Shown: positions 1-8,443 of the stretch, piece after piece | How the letters are laid out: every line of letters starts with the position of its first letter | Position numbering within the stretch: the stretch's first letter is position 1 | Assembly (NCBI RefSeq): GCF_900111595.1 | Contig: NZ_FOHN01000006.1 | Coordinates: 59,461 to 123,460, forward strand | Length of the DNA stretch: 64,000 nucleotides | Source of the DNA: [Clostridium] polysaccharolyticum | GTDB taxonomy: Bacteria; Bacillota; Clostridia; Lachnospirales; Lachnospiraceae | Direction: 5' to 3' | The notes under the pieces: generated by a model | Database searches by the model: none | Told to the model about the DNA's origin: nothing | The model's input: the letters and a program-made list of their open reading frames with translations, nothing else | Program-made: the position numbers and the translations under genes

Positions 1-270
1 CTATTACTGACTTCAAAATGTGGTTTGCGGGGCAAAATGATTATTCCGTTTTCTAAACCGCATTTTCCACTAACAATATAGGTCAATCCCTTGTCATTTC
101 TTATGCGGAGCAAAAATGGAATAATCTGTCATTTTTATCTATCTAAACTTTTTTTCAATATTCCTACTTACTAATTCATATCTATTTTATACATAATAAA
201 GAAATATTTCAATAGTAAAATCATTTTCTTCTTGTATAATCATAAAAATCCATAGCACCTTGCTCAAACA
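1..270. other. Non-coding AT-rich segment downstream of cas2 with inverted repeats
   Basis: No convincing gene is seen. The stretch lies just 3' of cas2, where a CRISPR leader or array often starts, but no repeat-spacer periodicity is visible. A 9-base arm GATTATTCC at 39-47 is matched by its complement GGAATAATC at 118-126, and both arms sit beside an AAAATGA-like block, so the similarity is wider than the perfect core. Two related blocks, TGCGGGGCAAAA near 26-37 and TGCGGAGCAAAA near 104-115, also look like imperfect direct repeats. It may be leader sequence for an array beyond the left edge; that is inference. Confidence 0.4.
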
Positions 271-597
271 CTACATGATAATGACATCCTCCAAGCTAAC
301 ATCATTTACACCACCCCAGCTCATAACCTCACCGTTATTACTCAGCTTGTAAACCCGCACGTTGTCTTCACTGGTGATTCTAAGCGGTATTCCTTCAAGC
401 AGCCTGCGGTAAAGCAGCTTGTCCAGTTTTCCTTCGAAAGCCGATTTCTGCACACGGAATCCGAAGCCAGAAACAAACTTTACGAATTTATTGCGACGCT
501 TGTCCTCTACTATATCATAAATCACAAGTACCCGGTATTTGATACTGCGCTCCTCCTGCCCCACATCAAACAGTGCCTCTTCTTCCTCAGTCAACAT
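271..597 (-). CDS. cas2: CRISPR-associated endonuclease Cas2
   Basis: Cas2 is the dimeric, ferredoxin-fold partner of Cas1 in the complex that captures and integrates new spacers. The core starts at about residue 22 with the first beta strand YRVLVIYDI, whose Asp28 is the conserved acidic residue, and continues with DKRRNKFVKFVSGFGFRVQ, a typical Cas2 strand-helix unit. At 108 residues it is a little longer than most Cas2 proteins because of an acidic N-terminal extension of about 20 residues (LTEEEEALFDVGQEERS). The ATG follows a GGTGATGG ribosome site and lies 11 bases after the cas1 stop, so the two are one transcript. The subtype cannot be told from this gene alone. Confidence 0.9.
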   Translation of the reverse strand: MLTEEEEALFDVGQEERSIKYRVLVIYDIVEDKRRNKFVKFVSGFGFRVQKSAFEGKLDKLLYRRLLEGIPLRITSEDNVRVYKLSNNGEVMSWGGVNDVSLEDVIIM

Positions 598-608
598 TTT
601 CCATCACC

Positions 609-1610
609 CTACCTTACCCGAATCGGCTCATACAGCTGATAGTCACCCTTCTCAACTGCCTTGACCAGCTCACCTACTTGGAGCCAGATAGCCTTACGGA
701 AACTGGTTCGCTCTGAAACATATGAAAGATAACTCATTTCCCCATGCATTTTTGCTTCCAGATTCTTCAAAAACTGCTGCCTTGCCCTCTTTTTTAAAAT
801 GATGCCACCATTTTCTTCTTTCTCAAAATCATCTGCTGATACCTCATGACCTTGAATCATGGACAGCACCGTGGAATCCACAATGACCGCACGCCATTCT
901 TCTAGCAAATCACTGGCAAGTGTCGGATGCCTCTCCCTGTCTTGGTGCATAAATCCTCCATACGGTGTCAGTCCTCTGTTCTCCAGCTCTCCATAAATCT
1001 CATTCATCAAAATGGTGTAACCAAAACTTATCATAGCGTTAAACGGGTCTTGGGGTGGCTTTCGATTTCTCCCATCAAACGCAAATTCTGGCTCTATCAT
1101 TTTTGCAATTGCCTGAAAATAACTTCGTGACGCATTTCCCTCATGACCAAGTACCTGTTCTATAGACTGGCAAATCTTCAATTTCTGGCTGGAATTTTTC
1201 ATCCGAATAATTTCATTGTCAATCACAGCCTTTACGCTACGGTTATAACGTTTCAAAATGGTAATCTGGTTCTGAATCTTAGCACCTATGATTTTCTTGG
1301 AAAACCCCAGCGTAAATTCTGGATTTTCAGACATGTGGATCTGCTGCTTCAGCCGAAAAATGTTCCAGTTTCTTGTAGATTCCAATTTTCCAAAATAATA
1401 ACCGCTCGATGAAAAATAACAAATGGGAATTTTACGGTTAAGACATTCTTTTACGCAGGGTGTTGTCAAACTGACATTTCCAAATAGCCCGATTGCTTCC
1501 AGTGTTTCTTTGGGTATTTTCTTGATTTGATCATCTTGTGTTTTCACAATGAAATAACCCGCTTCCATGCTTACGGTGGAACCGTTCTCGTTGATATACA
1601 GATAGCTCAT
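609..1610 (-). CDS. cas1: CRISPR-associated endonuclease Cas1
   Basis: Cas1 is the metal-dependent integrase that inserts spacers into a CRISPR array together with Cas2. The 333-residue protein has the two-lobed layout: an N-terminal beta domain (LETIG-type region with FGNVSLTTPC, about 35-52) and a helical catalytic domain. The expected metal ligands are visible: Glu157 in GHEGNASRSYF, His222 in GGFMHQDRERHP and acidic residues in DLLEEWRAVIVD (234-245). I start it at the ATG preceded by GGGAGG at a 5-base gap; an upstream in-frame start lacks a ribosome site. No cas gene lies on its 5' side, where a zinc-ribbon gene is found, so effector genes, if any, must be beyond the left edge. Confidence 0.93.
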   Translation of the reverse strand: MSYLYINENGSTVSMEAGYFIVKTQDDQIKKIPKETLEAIGLFGNVSLTTPCVKECLNRKIPICYFSSSGYYFGKLESTRNWNIFRLKQQIHMSENPEFTLGFSKKIIGAKIQNQITILKRYNRSVKAVIDNEIIRMKNSSQKLKICQSIEQVLGHEGNASRSYFQAIAKMIEPEFAFDGRNRKPPQDPFNAMISFGYTILMNEIYGELENRGLTPYGGFMHQDRERHPTLASDLLEEWRAVIVDSTVLSMIQGHEVSADDFEKEENGGIILKKRARQQFLKNLEAKMHGEMSYLSYVSERTSFRKAIWLQVGELVKAVEKGDYQLYEPIRVR

Positions 1611-1717
1611 AGCTGCCTCCCTTAGTTTTGATAGTTGGAGTATGGGCAAGTTGGAAGGTTTATATAACTGGAAAATAAAAAAAATTTACTAGACTGTATA
1701 CTTCCTTTCTGCAGCTA

Positions 1718-2188
1718 TCATAACAAACGCCACGCTAAAATTCCACACAAAACCAAAGCAGCCAGAATAACCCCGAACAGATAGTATCCTTTTCCGCTGT
1801 TTTCCATAACTGGCTTTGTCTGTTCTGCCTCTGCTTTATGTACACTGGCTATTCTCTCTGTCTTAGCATATGCCTTGTTTTCTGAACTCTTTGTCTCCTG
1901 CTCTGCCTTGTAAGAAGTATTATTTCCTTGCGGACGGTACCCTCCATTATTTTTATTTCTGTATGTATTTCCATATCCAGTCTTGTAGCCGCCCTTATAT
2001 CCATTTTTATAGCCATTCTTTCCTGCTCCAGGTCTTCCCCCTGGCTTTCTCCTGCTCTGCTGCTTATTCTGCTTGCGGCATTCCTTACATCTCCTTGGCA
2101 AATCCAGCCCCTTATCCTGATAAAACGTAATCTCCGGTTCTTCTAGTGTAAATTCTTTACCACACTGTTTACATATCATCTTCCTCAT
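1718..2188 (-). CDS. Zinc-ribbon protein with Gly-Tyr-Lys-rich linker and C-terminal membrane anchor
   Basis: The 156-residue protein starts with two CxxC pairs (ICKQCGKEF and RRCKECRK), a zinc ribbon like that of the probable zinc-binding family often met in Clostridia. Residues about 45-90 are a low-complexity, basic tract with repeated GYK units (KNGYKNGYKGGYKTGYGN). The last 20 or so residues (YLFGVILAALVLCGILAWRLL) form one membrane helix, which makes a tail-anchored arrangement likely. The ribosome site GGAG lies 8 bases before the ATG. Its role is unknown; a nucleic-acid-binding role for the basic tract is only a guess. It lies upstream of cas1 with about 100 bases between and is probably unrelated to CRISPR. 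Confidence 0.7.
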   Translation of the reverse strand: MRKMICKQCGKEFTLEEPEITFYQDKGLDLPRRCKECRKQNKQQSRRKPGGRPGAGKNGYKNGYKGGYKTGYGNTYRNKNNGGYRPQGNNTSYKAEQETKSSENKAYAKTERIASVHKAEAEQTKPVMENSGKGYYLFGVILAALVLCGILAWRLL

Positions 2189-2541
2189 CCTTCTGTCTCC
2201 TTATTTATAAGTTTTATCCATCGCATTTCCTTAATCCTGTTATGTACGATTCTCTCCGCCAAATTCTGATTTACACCATCCACTGTACGGTTTCCTTTCA
2301 ACTGCTTCTAGCAGTATTTTTGTTCCTCCCACACAAAGTATGGGTTATCAACTATTTTAGCAGACAAAGCACCCTCTCGCAACCAAATATATTCCATAAA
2401 TGGTACAAGTATTCCAAAGATAGGGATTCTTTCTTGCTTATTCCTTAAAATTTTTGCACAACTTTTCTTTGTTCCTTTCATAGCCACCTGACAGCACAAC
2501 GAACCATCTATATATTATCCAGTTATGGACCAAAGCAGTCT
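2189..2541. other. Intergenic stretch without a supported gene
   Basis: About 350 bases between the zinc-ribbon gene and the terminator at 2542-2576. Short open frames exist on both strands, but none has a credible ribosome site or a recognisable product. The minus-strand part nearest the zinc-ribbon start presumably holds its promoter, though no consensus boxes stand out. Confidence 0.4.
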
Positions 2542-2576
2542 AAAAGGAGTTCCTGCTTCAAACAGGAACTCCTTTT
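2542..2576. terminator. Hairpin terminator after the BofC-like gene
   Basis: A perfect 14-base-pair stem (AAAAGGAGTTCCTG at 2542-2555 against CAGGAACTCCTTTT at 2563-2576) with a 7-base loop. It lies 44 bases past the stop of the minus-strand gene starting at 3243. The A/T-rich stem ends make it usable in either direction. Confidence 0.8.
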
Positions 2577-2619
2577 CCATTAAGCAAGCTTATTTGTCTA
2601 GCAAAGCCTCTTATTCCAT

Positions 2620-3243
2620 TTAACTGGTATAGCTTTCCAGCACGCTATACAGTTCATCTTCATCTTTAATCCAGATTCCGTACATCAATTCTCTTTTTTC
2701 ATCTTCTAACAGGCTGCCAGCATCCAGGCCTGTCTCATTATCATAGACCGTTTTTTTATCACTATAATACACCACTACCTGATCATCCTCAAGAACCATA
2801 TAATATTTATATAAAATCCCCTGGCTATTATAAGTTTTCTTAACGACTACTTTACTAGGAGAAAAGCTTTCTAGCGTCCAGGAAACCAGCCCTTTATTAT
2901 ACTCCTCAAGAGACTTGTTCTGCATATATACATTCAGGCGGGTGATAATCTGTTCCCTTGTAAGTCCTACAAAATCATTTGGAATATTTTCATTCTTTTC
3001 CTTTAGTTTATCAGTTGCCATATCATAAACCTGTTCTACATAAGACGCATCTGGCAAAACTGCCGAGCTTTGGCTGGATGATACATTACGGACACCTGTG
3101 TCCGACTGCGCCTTTACAGTATCCTCCTTAGTCCCATTCCGTTCAAATTTGTGTAAAGCATAACGATAACTTACGAAATAGCACGTAGTAAGCAGCACGC
3201 ACAAACTAAGAAAAGAAATGGCATATATAGCTGCCTTTTTCAT
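2620..3243 (-). CDS. Membrane-anchored protein with BofC-like C-terminal region
   Basis: The 207-residue protein has an N-terminal membrane helix (about 7-27, AIYAISFLSLCVLLTTCYFV) and an extracytoplasmic remainder. The final third (YYMVLEDDQVVVYYSDKKTVYD, then GIWIKDEDELYSVLESY) resembles the C-terminal domain of BofC, the forespore-secreted modulator of the pro-sigma-K checkpoint in Bacillus. Similar N-terminally anchored proteins occur in Clostridia, where the target is not established. The start is the ATG after GGAGG with an 8-base gap. It is followed by a strong terminator and lies downstream of the YerB-like gene, with 71 bases between them. Confidence 0.6.
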   Translation of the reverse strand: MKKAAIYAISFLSLCVLLTTCYFVSYRYALHKFERNGTKEDTVKAQSDTGVRNVSSSQSSAVLPDASYVEQVYDMATDKLKEKNENIPNDFVGLTREQIITRLNVYMQNKSLEEYNKGLVSWTLESFSPSKVVVKKTYNSQGILYKYYMVLEDDQVVVYYSDKKTVYDNETGLDAGSLLEDEKRELMYGIWIKDEDELYSVLESYTS

Positions 3244-3314
3244 GTTACGAACCTCCATTCCTGTTCTTATTCATTAAAAGGATAACCAAATATGCCACTT
3301 TTATACATATTTTT

Positions 3315-4397
3315 TTATGCAATTAATAAAGTACTTAGTCGTTTTTTCGGAAAGATAGAAATAAATGTTTTTCCGGTATTTAACTTAAGTTCCTTGCCGT
3401 CTTCATCATAATAGACACGCTCTTTGTTCTTTTCGTTTTTCTTCCAGGTAATCTTTGCAGCCTTTCCATCGGTTATATAATACCCTTCGCCAGTCGTATT
3501 ATTAATATCCATGGTCTGGTATCCATTTTTATCAATATCCCATTCCTCTACAACCTGAATGATTATATTTTTAAATGCAAGCTGCTTGCCTGTGGATTTA
3601 TCAATGTGTTTCTCGCCAAACTGATAACGTTCGTACTTTTTGGTCTTTTCATTGTACGTGAAATAAGGCTGTGTGTAGCTTGAGTAGCCTAAGGTTACTT
3701 TCTTAGCTGATGTACCCTCAATACCTGTATCTCTTGCATGGAACTGGAACTTGTTCACCTTGTCCCGAAGCTTTGTACGGTAACCCGCCGCTTTGGTTCC
3801 ATCCTTCACACCCTTTGCACTTGTAAATGCATTGTGTGGTGCTTTTATGCTAGGGTCACGGTAAAATACCGTATCTCCAAGTGAGGATAATCCACTTAAA
3901 TTGTTTACACCTAATTCTTTTATCTTGGCAGCAGCATATTTGGTCTGTCCAAAATGCACGTAAATGGCATCATACTCATCTGCAAAGCTTACAAAATAAT
4001 GTCTTGCACTTCTTGTAGATCCGATCCTTCTGGAATCAAAGTTCTGGAAAATGCCCATCATTCTTGTAATTCCGCCTTCCACAACTGCTTCATACAGTAT
4101 AGACGCTTGTGAAGTACCCCATTGGGGACTGGCAGCCTTAATATTATTAATCATAATGGCATAAGGCCTTTTGCCTGCAAGTTTTTTGCTTACCCATTCT
4201 CCTGTCAGCCAGCTTCTGACTTGGCCTTTGTGTTTATCGGCTTTCACAGCTGGGGATGGCGAAGCCATGTCGGGTATCTTCGTTACTTTCTCAACTGGAA
4301 CAATTGCGTCTTTATCAGCTGTTTTGCTTTTCCTACAGCCTGACAGACACAAAACTGCCAGCAGCACCATGTAAACCAGTCTTATTTTTTTCTTCAT
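3315..4397 (-). CDS. yerB: DUF3048 (YerB-like) lipoprotein
   Basis: A 360-residue predicted lipoprotein: a short basic start, a hydrophobic stretch and a lipobox ending LCLSGC (Cys21). The body has DUF3048 hallmarks, including KRPYAIMINN, ASILYEAVVEGGITRMMGIF, RIGSTRSARHYFV and DAIYVHFGQT. DUF3048 proteins are found in many Firmicutes and their biochemical function is not settled. The C terminus (GKTFISIFPKK, then about nine residues) diverges from the usual family ending, but no compensating frame was seen, so I regard it as intact. It lies 36 bases after ybeY and has its own weak ribosome site AGGTAG. Confidence 0.85.
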   Translation of the reverse strand: MKKKIRLVYMVLLAVLCLSGCRKSKTADKDAIVPVEKVTKIPDMASPSPAVKADKHKGQVRSWLTGEWVSKKLAGKRPYAIMINNIKAASPQWGTSQASILYEAVVEGGITRMMGIFQNFDSRRIGSTRSARHYFVSFADEYDAIYVHFGQTKYAAAKIKELGVNNLSGLSSLGDTVFYRDPSIKAPHNAFTSAKGVKDGTKAAGYRTKLRDKVNKFQFHARDTGIEGTSAKKVTLGYSSYTQPYFTYNEKTKKYERYQFGEKHIDKSTGKQLAFKNIIIQVVEEWDIDKNGYQTMDINNTTGEGYYITDGKAAKITWKKNEKNKERVYYDEDGKELKLNTGKTFISIFPKKRLSTLLIA

Positions 4398-4433
4398 ACA
4401 TCTACCTCAATTGTTTTTTATATTCACATGATT

Positions 4434-4931
4434 CTATCCTCGAAGAATATTACATCTTGCAAGAATCTCTTCCTGTTTCTTTTCCATAACGATTCTTTCA
4501 TCCTCTTCCATATGGTCATATCCGAACAAATGCAACATGCTGTGTGCAACAAGGAATCCAAGTTCCCTTTCCTCACTATGTCCATAAGCATTGGCCTGTT
4601 CTATGACTTTCTCTACGGAAATCACAATATCACCAAGCATAAGCTCACCAGTATCTGGGTTAAAATCATAGGAATCTTCTGAAATTATCGAAAAGTCTCC
4701 CGGTTCATTGTACTCTAATGCCGGAAAAGAAAGCACATCCGTAGGACGGTCCATCTCTCTTGTCTCCAGATTTATCTGATGAATGCTTTCATTATCGGTT
4801 AGTAATACATTCAGCTCCGCTTCATAAGGCAGCTCTGCATAATCAGCCGCTTCGTTAATTACCTTATTGATGATTTCCTCGTAAGGAATATTTAACTCTT
4901 TTTCTGTTTCGTATTCAATGTTTACTGTCAT
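4434..4931 (-). CDS. ybeY: Endoribonuclease YbeY, 16S rRNA maturation
   Basis: YbeY is a zinc-dependent single-strand RNase used in 16S rRNA 3'-end maturation and ribosome quality control. The family metal motif is present as HSMLHLFGYDH, giving three His ligands, and the preceding RPTDVLSFP block is also standard. Starting at the ATG preceded by AAAGG/GGG gives 165 residues, the usual size; an upstream TTG is less likely. The gene ends a cluster with yqfC, yqfD, phoH and an HD-domain gene, the order in which ybeY is normally found in Firmicutes. Confidence 0.95.
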   Translation of the reverse strand: MTVNIEYETEKELNIPYEEIINKVINEAADYAELPYEAELNVLLTDNESIHQINLETREMDRPTDVLSFPALEYNEPGDFSIISEDSYDFNPDTGELMLGDIVISVEKVIEQANAYGHSEERELGFLVAHSMLHLFGYDHMEEDERIVMEKKQEEILARCNILRG

Positions 4932-5045
4932 GATTCCCAAACCTTTCAAATACAGGATAATTCTTCATATCCTGCTTTCCCTTGTATTCTGTACATTTAT
5001 CAGGTTTATTATACCAGAACTTTCATACAAGAAAAGCAAAATTTT

Positions 5046-6212
5046 CTATTTTTCTTTGAACGTTTCAATAAAATACTGCTGTAACTGTTCTAACTCCTGC
5101 TCCGGCAATCCCGTCTGCGTGAACATTTCCATCTCCCTGCGCTTCTTGAAAATGGATTTTACCACCACTTCCATTGTTACTTTATTATCTGGTTCCTTTG
5201 TTCTTAAATAACGGATAGTAGTAATAATACTGTCTGCCAGCATTACAATTGCTGCTTCCTTGGAAGTTGGCTTGTCCTTGTGGATGTTATGTTCTTTCAC
5301 CACGTCAACTACTTCTTTGGAAACCCCTGCTTCTGTCAGGATTTCCACTCCACAGGCAATGTAATCTTTTCCTCTCATCCGCCCAATTTCGTGATAACAG
5401 CCACCCTTATAGGCTATTTCCTCATTTGCACCAATCTGTTTTGCCGCTTCTCTGGAAACCTCTCCTACATATAAGCTGTGCCGGTAAATAGTTTTGGAAT
5501 ACTCATTCAACTGATCCATTAAAGATTCTTCCAGCAGGCTGGCTGATTTCTTTTTCATTTTCTTCACTGGATCAAAATATATATGAATGCCCCAAAGACA
5601 AAGAATCGTTACTGCTGTACTAACCAGCTCCAGCACTACGTCTGCTGACATTGCCAGTTCAAAATCCTGAAGCAGAATTAAAAATGCGATATTTGTTGTA
5701 ACACCAATTATTAGAATGGCGATTGTATTCTGCAGTCTGTCCAGAAATTCTTCCAGCAATAAGATCAATGTTCCAAATGTGAAGTAACAGATAAATGTCT
5801 CCACTGGCAGTTCGTTGATCATGCAATAAGAAATGGTTAAGATAATCTGCAATGCAATGGCTAATTCTTTCGGAATGAAAAAACCTGCAAGCAGGACACC
5901 AAGCATCCAGAAATTTAATAGCTGACAGTTAGCAGAGAACCAGACCGCACAAAAGGATGCGGCATAAAGTACGCTTGCCAGTACCATCTTTTTGGCAGGG
6001 AGCCGTTTTCCCCACTCAAATACTTCTAAAAATAACGCAAGTACAAACATATACTCTATGTTCCAGAATATCATTTTTCCAATGTTTCCATATGTAACCC
6101 CTAACAGGCCGCCCGCCAGAATGGAAATCCCTATGATAAGCAGGCTGTTCATTAATACAAATTGTAAGCACGGCGTTAAAACCGTGCTCAAGATTTTATT
6201 TCTTTTCTTCAT
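5046..6212 (-). CDS. PgpH/YqfF-like polytopic membrane protein with an altered HD domain
   Basis: It takes the place of yqfF/pgpH, the c-di-AMP phosphodiesterase gene, between phoH and ybeY. The 388-residue protein has about six or seven membrane helices (residues 15-210) followed by an HD-type domain (from about 225). The large extracytoplasmic domain of PgpH is absent; PgpH itself is usually about 700 residues. The first ligand (YRHS, His245) is kept, but the signature HD is His274-Glu275 (CYHEIGRM), and the block between it and KEHN that normally supplies further His ligands is shortened. LADS (Asp327) is retained. The ATG overlaps the phoH end by 17 bases with AGAGG in front. It may be a sensor or pseudo-hydrolase rather than an active enzyme. 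Confidence 0.75.
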   Translation of the reverse strand: MKKRNKILSTVLTPCLQFVLMNSLLIIGISILAGGLLGVTYGNIGKMIFWNIEYMFVLALFLEVFEWGKRLPAKKMVLASVLYAASFCAVWFSANCQLLNFWMLGVLLAGFFIPKELAIALQIILTISYCMINELPVETFICYFTFGTLILLLEEFLDRLQNTIAILIIGVTTNIAFLILLQDFELAMSADVVLELVSTAVTILCLWGIHIYFDPVKKMKKKSASLLEESLMDQLNEYSKTIYRHSLYVGEVSREAAKQIGANEEIAYKGGCYHEIGRMRGKDYIACGVEILTEAGVSKEVVDVVKEHNIHKDKPTSKEAAIVMLADSIITTIRYLRTKEPDNKVTMEVVVKSIFKKRREMEMFTQTGLPEQELEQLQQYFIETFKEK

Positions 6213-7206
6213 ATTTTCCTCTTTTTGCTCTTTGTTTTTTTCGTTGACTGGTTCTTTCTTCATATGCATCGTAAGCTTTTACAATCTTTTGCACCAGCGG
6301 ATGTCTTACAACATCCTGGCTTGTAAGCTGTGAAACCCCGATTTCGTCTACTCTTGACAATACTTTTAAAGCATGGTCCAGACCGGATACCTGGCCCTGT
6401 GGTAAATCCTTCTGGGATAAATCTCCTGTGATAACCACTTTGGAACCAAATCCAATACGTGTCAGGAACATTTTCATCTGGGCTGGTGTTGTATTCTGTG
6501 CTTCATCCAGAATAATAAAGGCATTATCCAAAGTACGTCCTCTCATATATGCCAAAGGAGCCACTTCTATCAGTCCCTTTTCCATATTTTTTGCATAACT
6601 GTCTGGCCCCATAATCTGATATAAGGCATCATACAGCGGCCTTAAATACGGATCAACCTTGCTTTGTAAATCTCCTGGAAGGAATCCCAGCTTTTCTCCT
6701 GCTTCAATGGCTGGACGTGTCAGAATAATACGGCTGACTTCGTCATTTTTAAATGCGGTAATTCCCATTGCCATAGCCAGATAGGTTTTTCCTGTTCCTG
6801 CAGGCCCAACGCCGAATACAATCATCTTGTTGCGGATCTGGTCTACATAGCTTTTCTGGCCTAATGTTTTTGGCTTGATGGGTTTTCCCTGAATCGTATT
6901 ACAGATTAAGTCAGAATCAATTTCTACAATTGCCCCTTCTTTATCTTCTACGCATAAAGAAAGTGCATAGGCTACCAGCTGTTCTGTAATGGTGTTGCCC
7001 CGTTCAGACAGTTCTGCCAGTTTTAAAAATACGCTTTTGGCTTTTGCCACCTTTTTTGCATCTCCAATTAGCTTTAATTCCCCATTTCTGGAGACTGTGG
7101 TGACATTTAAATTCCTTTCGATCATTTTAATGTAGGCATCGAACTGCCCAAATACATTTTTCTCGTGTTCTGCTGGAATATCAATTATCGTTTCCACTAT
7201 GCTCAT
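6196..7206 (-). CDS. phoH: PhoH-family ATPase
   Basis: A PhoH-like P-loop ATPase; the family is tied to RNA metabolism and usually sits next to ybeY. Walker A is GPAGTGKT, Walker B is FIILDEAQN, and the conserved ILTRPAIEAGEKLGFLPGD and VVITGDLSQKDLP segments are present. The N-terminal part (about 1-100) is a KH-like region that differs among homologues. I favour the ATG at 7206 (336 residues), although its GGAGG is 13 bases away; an ATG ten codons earlier has no ribosome site. Both starts lie inside the end of yqfD, which points to translational coupling. Confidence 0.93.
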   Translation of the reverse strand: MSIVETIIDIPAEHEKNVFGQFDAYIKMIERNLNVTTVSRNGELKLIGDAKKVAKAKSVFLKLAELSERGNTITEQLVAYALSLCVEDKEGAIVEIDSDLICNTIQGKPIKPKTLGQKSYVDQIRNKMIVFGVGPAGTGKTYLAMAMGITAFKNDEVSRIILTRPAIEAGEKLGFLPGDLQSKVDPYLRPLYDALYQIMGPDSYAKNMEKGLIEVAPLAYMRGRTLDNAFIILDEAQNTTPAQMKMFLTRIGFGSKVVITGDLSQKDLPQGQVSGLDHALKVLSRVDEIGVSQLTSQDVVRHPLVQKIVKAYDAYEERTSQRKKQRAKRGKYEEKK

Positions 7207-8431
7207 CTGGTTTTGTGATCCTCCACTCGGTTTCATTTATTTTTTTCGTTTCGTATACAGGTTCTAACACCGTTAGAGTTCCTGACGTAACGCAGTTCTT
7301 TTTATCCATCCTGATTGATACATGGTTTTCCTTTATCTGCACGCCTGCTTTTTTAAGCTTCTCTACATATAATGAAAAATATGCGTTCTGCTTTTCTATA
7401 AGCTGTTCTTTAGTATAAGCAGCTGGTGTACCTTTATACTCTTTATAAGTCTTGCTGGTTATACCTAATGGCAATACAAAGGCATGGGTCAGATTCAGGT
7501 TTTTCTCCCACGTTATTATATCATACTTTTTCCCAGAATGTAATTTTTTCAAAGGATTTTGTATATTCAGTGTATGGCCAAACAGGAAAATGGAATATAC
7601 TTTTTTCTTCCTGCCAGTATAAGTATGTTCGGTATATTCAACTGGAACAACCTTTTTATACTGGTATGCAGTTTCAATCAAAACATCAGCATCGGCAACA
7701 ACAGGTTCTTTGTTAATGACTTCGCTGTTATCTAAAATTACGTCTATTACCCCTGATACGATAATATCACCTTTCTTGACAGGATCTCCTTTTTTGAATA
7801 CTGGAGTTCCTTGTCTTGTGATAATACTATACACCACCCCATCATGACTTGCAACCAGGTGACACGGTTCATCCGATGTTTCATATGGTACTGGCATATT
7901 AGTTTCCACAATTTTCAGATTCAGTTTGGTTCCTTTTATTTCAGCAGACACCCAGCCAATGTCTGGATATTTCTTCCGTATAGATTCCTCTATTTCCTGA
8001 CAGCTTAGATGTCGCTTCATAACTCCAGGTTCTACTGATATTTCTTTTAAATAACGGAAAATAACATCCTCCGTATAACTATAGTTTCCCTCCAGCGTAA
8101 TATCCCATACAAATAGTGACAGGCCATACAAAATGGCACCAAAGATACATATTCCAAGCAAAAAACCTTTGTGGCAAAACATCTTATGAAACAGAAATGG
8201 CCTTCCAAACCTTCTAAGAATCCGCACCTTCGTTCTGGTTTTCTTGGCGATGGGACGAATGCTTCGAAATCCTTTCAGTGTCATATAACACTGGTAACCA
8301 TCTTCTGCTTTGTGCATATCCCAGATTAGGATATTTCGATTTCTGCATAAATTGATAAATCGTTCTGGTGAATATCCATTTAACTGCACCAGCAGATATC
8401 CCCGAAACCACTTAAAGAAACGGATAAGCAT
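7181..8431 (-). CDS. yqfD: Sporulation protein YqfD
   Basis: A 416-residue member of the YqfD family, made under sporulation sigma factors in Bacillus and needed for efficient sporulation. It has a short cytoplasmic N-terminal part, one membrane helix near residues 90-110 (GFLLGICIFGAILYGLSLFVW) and a long extracytoplasmic domain with the family features DIGWVSAEIKGTKLNLKIVE and a glycine-rich PVKKGDIIVSG turn. It follows yqfC by 12 bases and overlaps phoH. Molecular function is unknown. Confidence 0.88.
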   Translation of the reverse strand: MLIRFFKWFRGYLLVQLNGYSPERFINLCRNRNILIWDMHKAEDGYQCYMTLKGFRSIRPIAKKTRTKVRILRRFGRPFLFHKMFCHKGFLLGICIFGAILYGLSLFVWDITLEGNYSYTEDVIFRYLKEISVEPGVMKRHLSCQEIEESIRKKYPDIGWVSAEIKGTKLNLKIVETNMPVPYETSDEPCHLVASHDGVVYSIITRQGTPVFKKGDPVKKGDIIVSGVIDVILDNSEVINKEPVVADADVLIETAYQYKKVVPVEYTEHTYTGRKKKVYSIFLFGHTLNIQNPLKKLHSGKKYDIITWEKNLNLTHAFVLPLGITSKTYKEYKGTPAAYTKEQLIEKQNAYFSLYVEKLKKAGVQIKENHVSIRMDKKNCVTSGTLTVLEPVYETKKINETEWRITKPDEHSGNDN

Positions 8432-8443
8432 GCAAAGACCTCC

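Noticed and set aside
1-270. CRISPR array next to cas2
   Set aside because: No unit of 25-40 bases recurs with regular spacing; only short imperfect repeats are seen.
2242-2499. Short open frames on both strands in the gap after the zinc-ribbon gene
   Set aside because: No ribosome sites and no recognisable product; base composition is like other intergenic DNA.
3315-3370. Frameshift at the 3' end of the YerB-like gene
   Set aside because: The C terminus is divergent, but other frames do not restore a family-like ending, and the A run there can be read without a shift.
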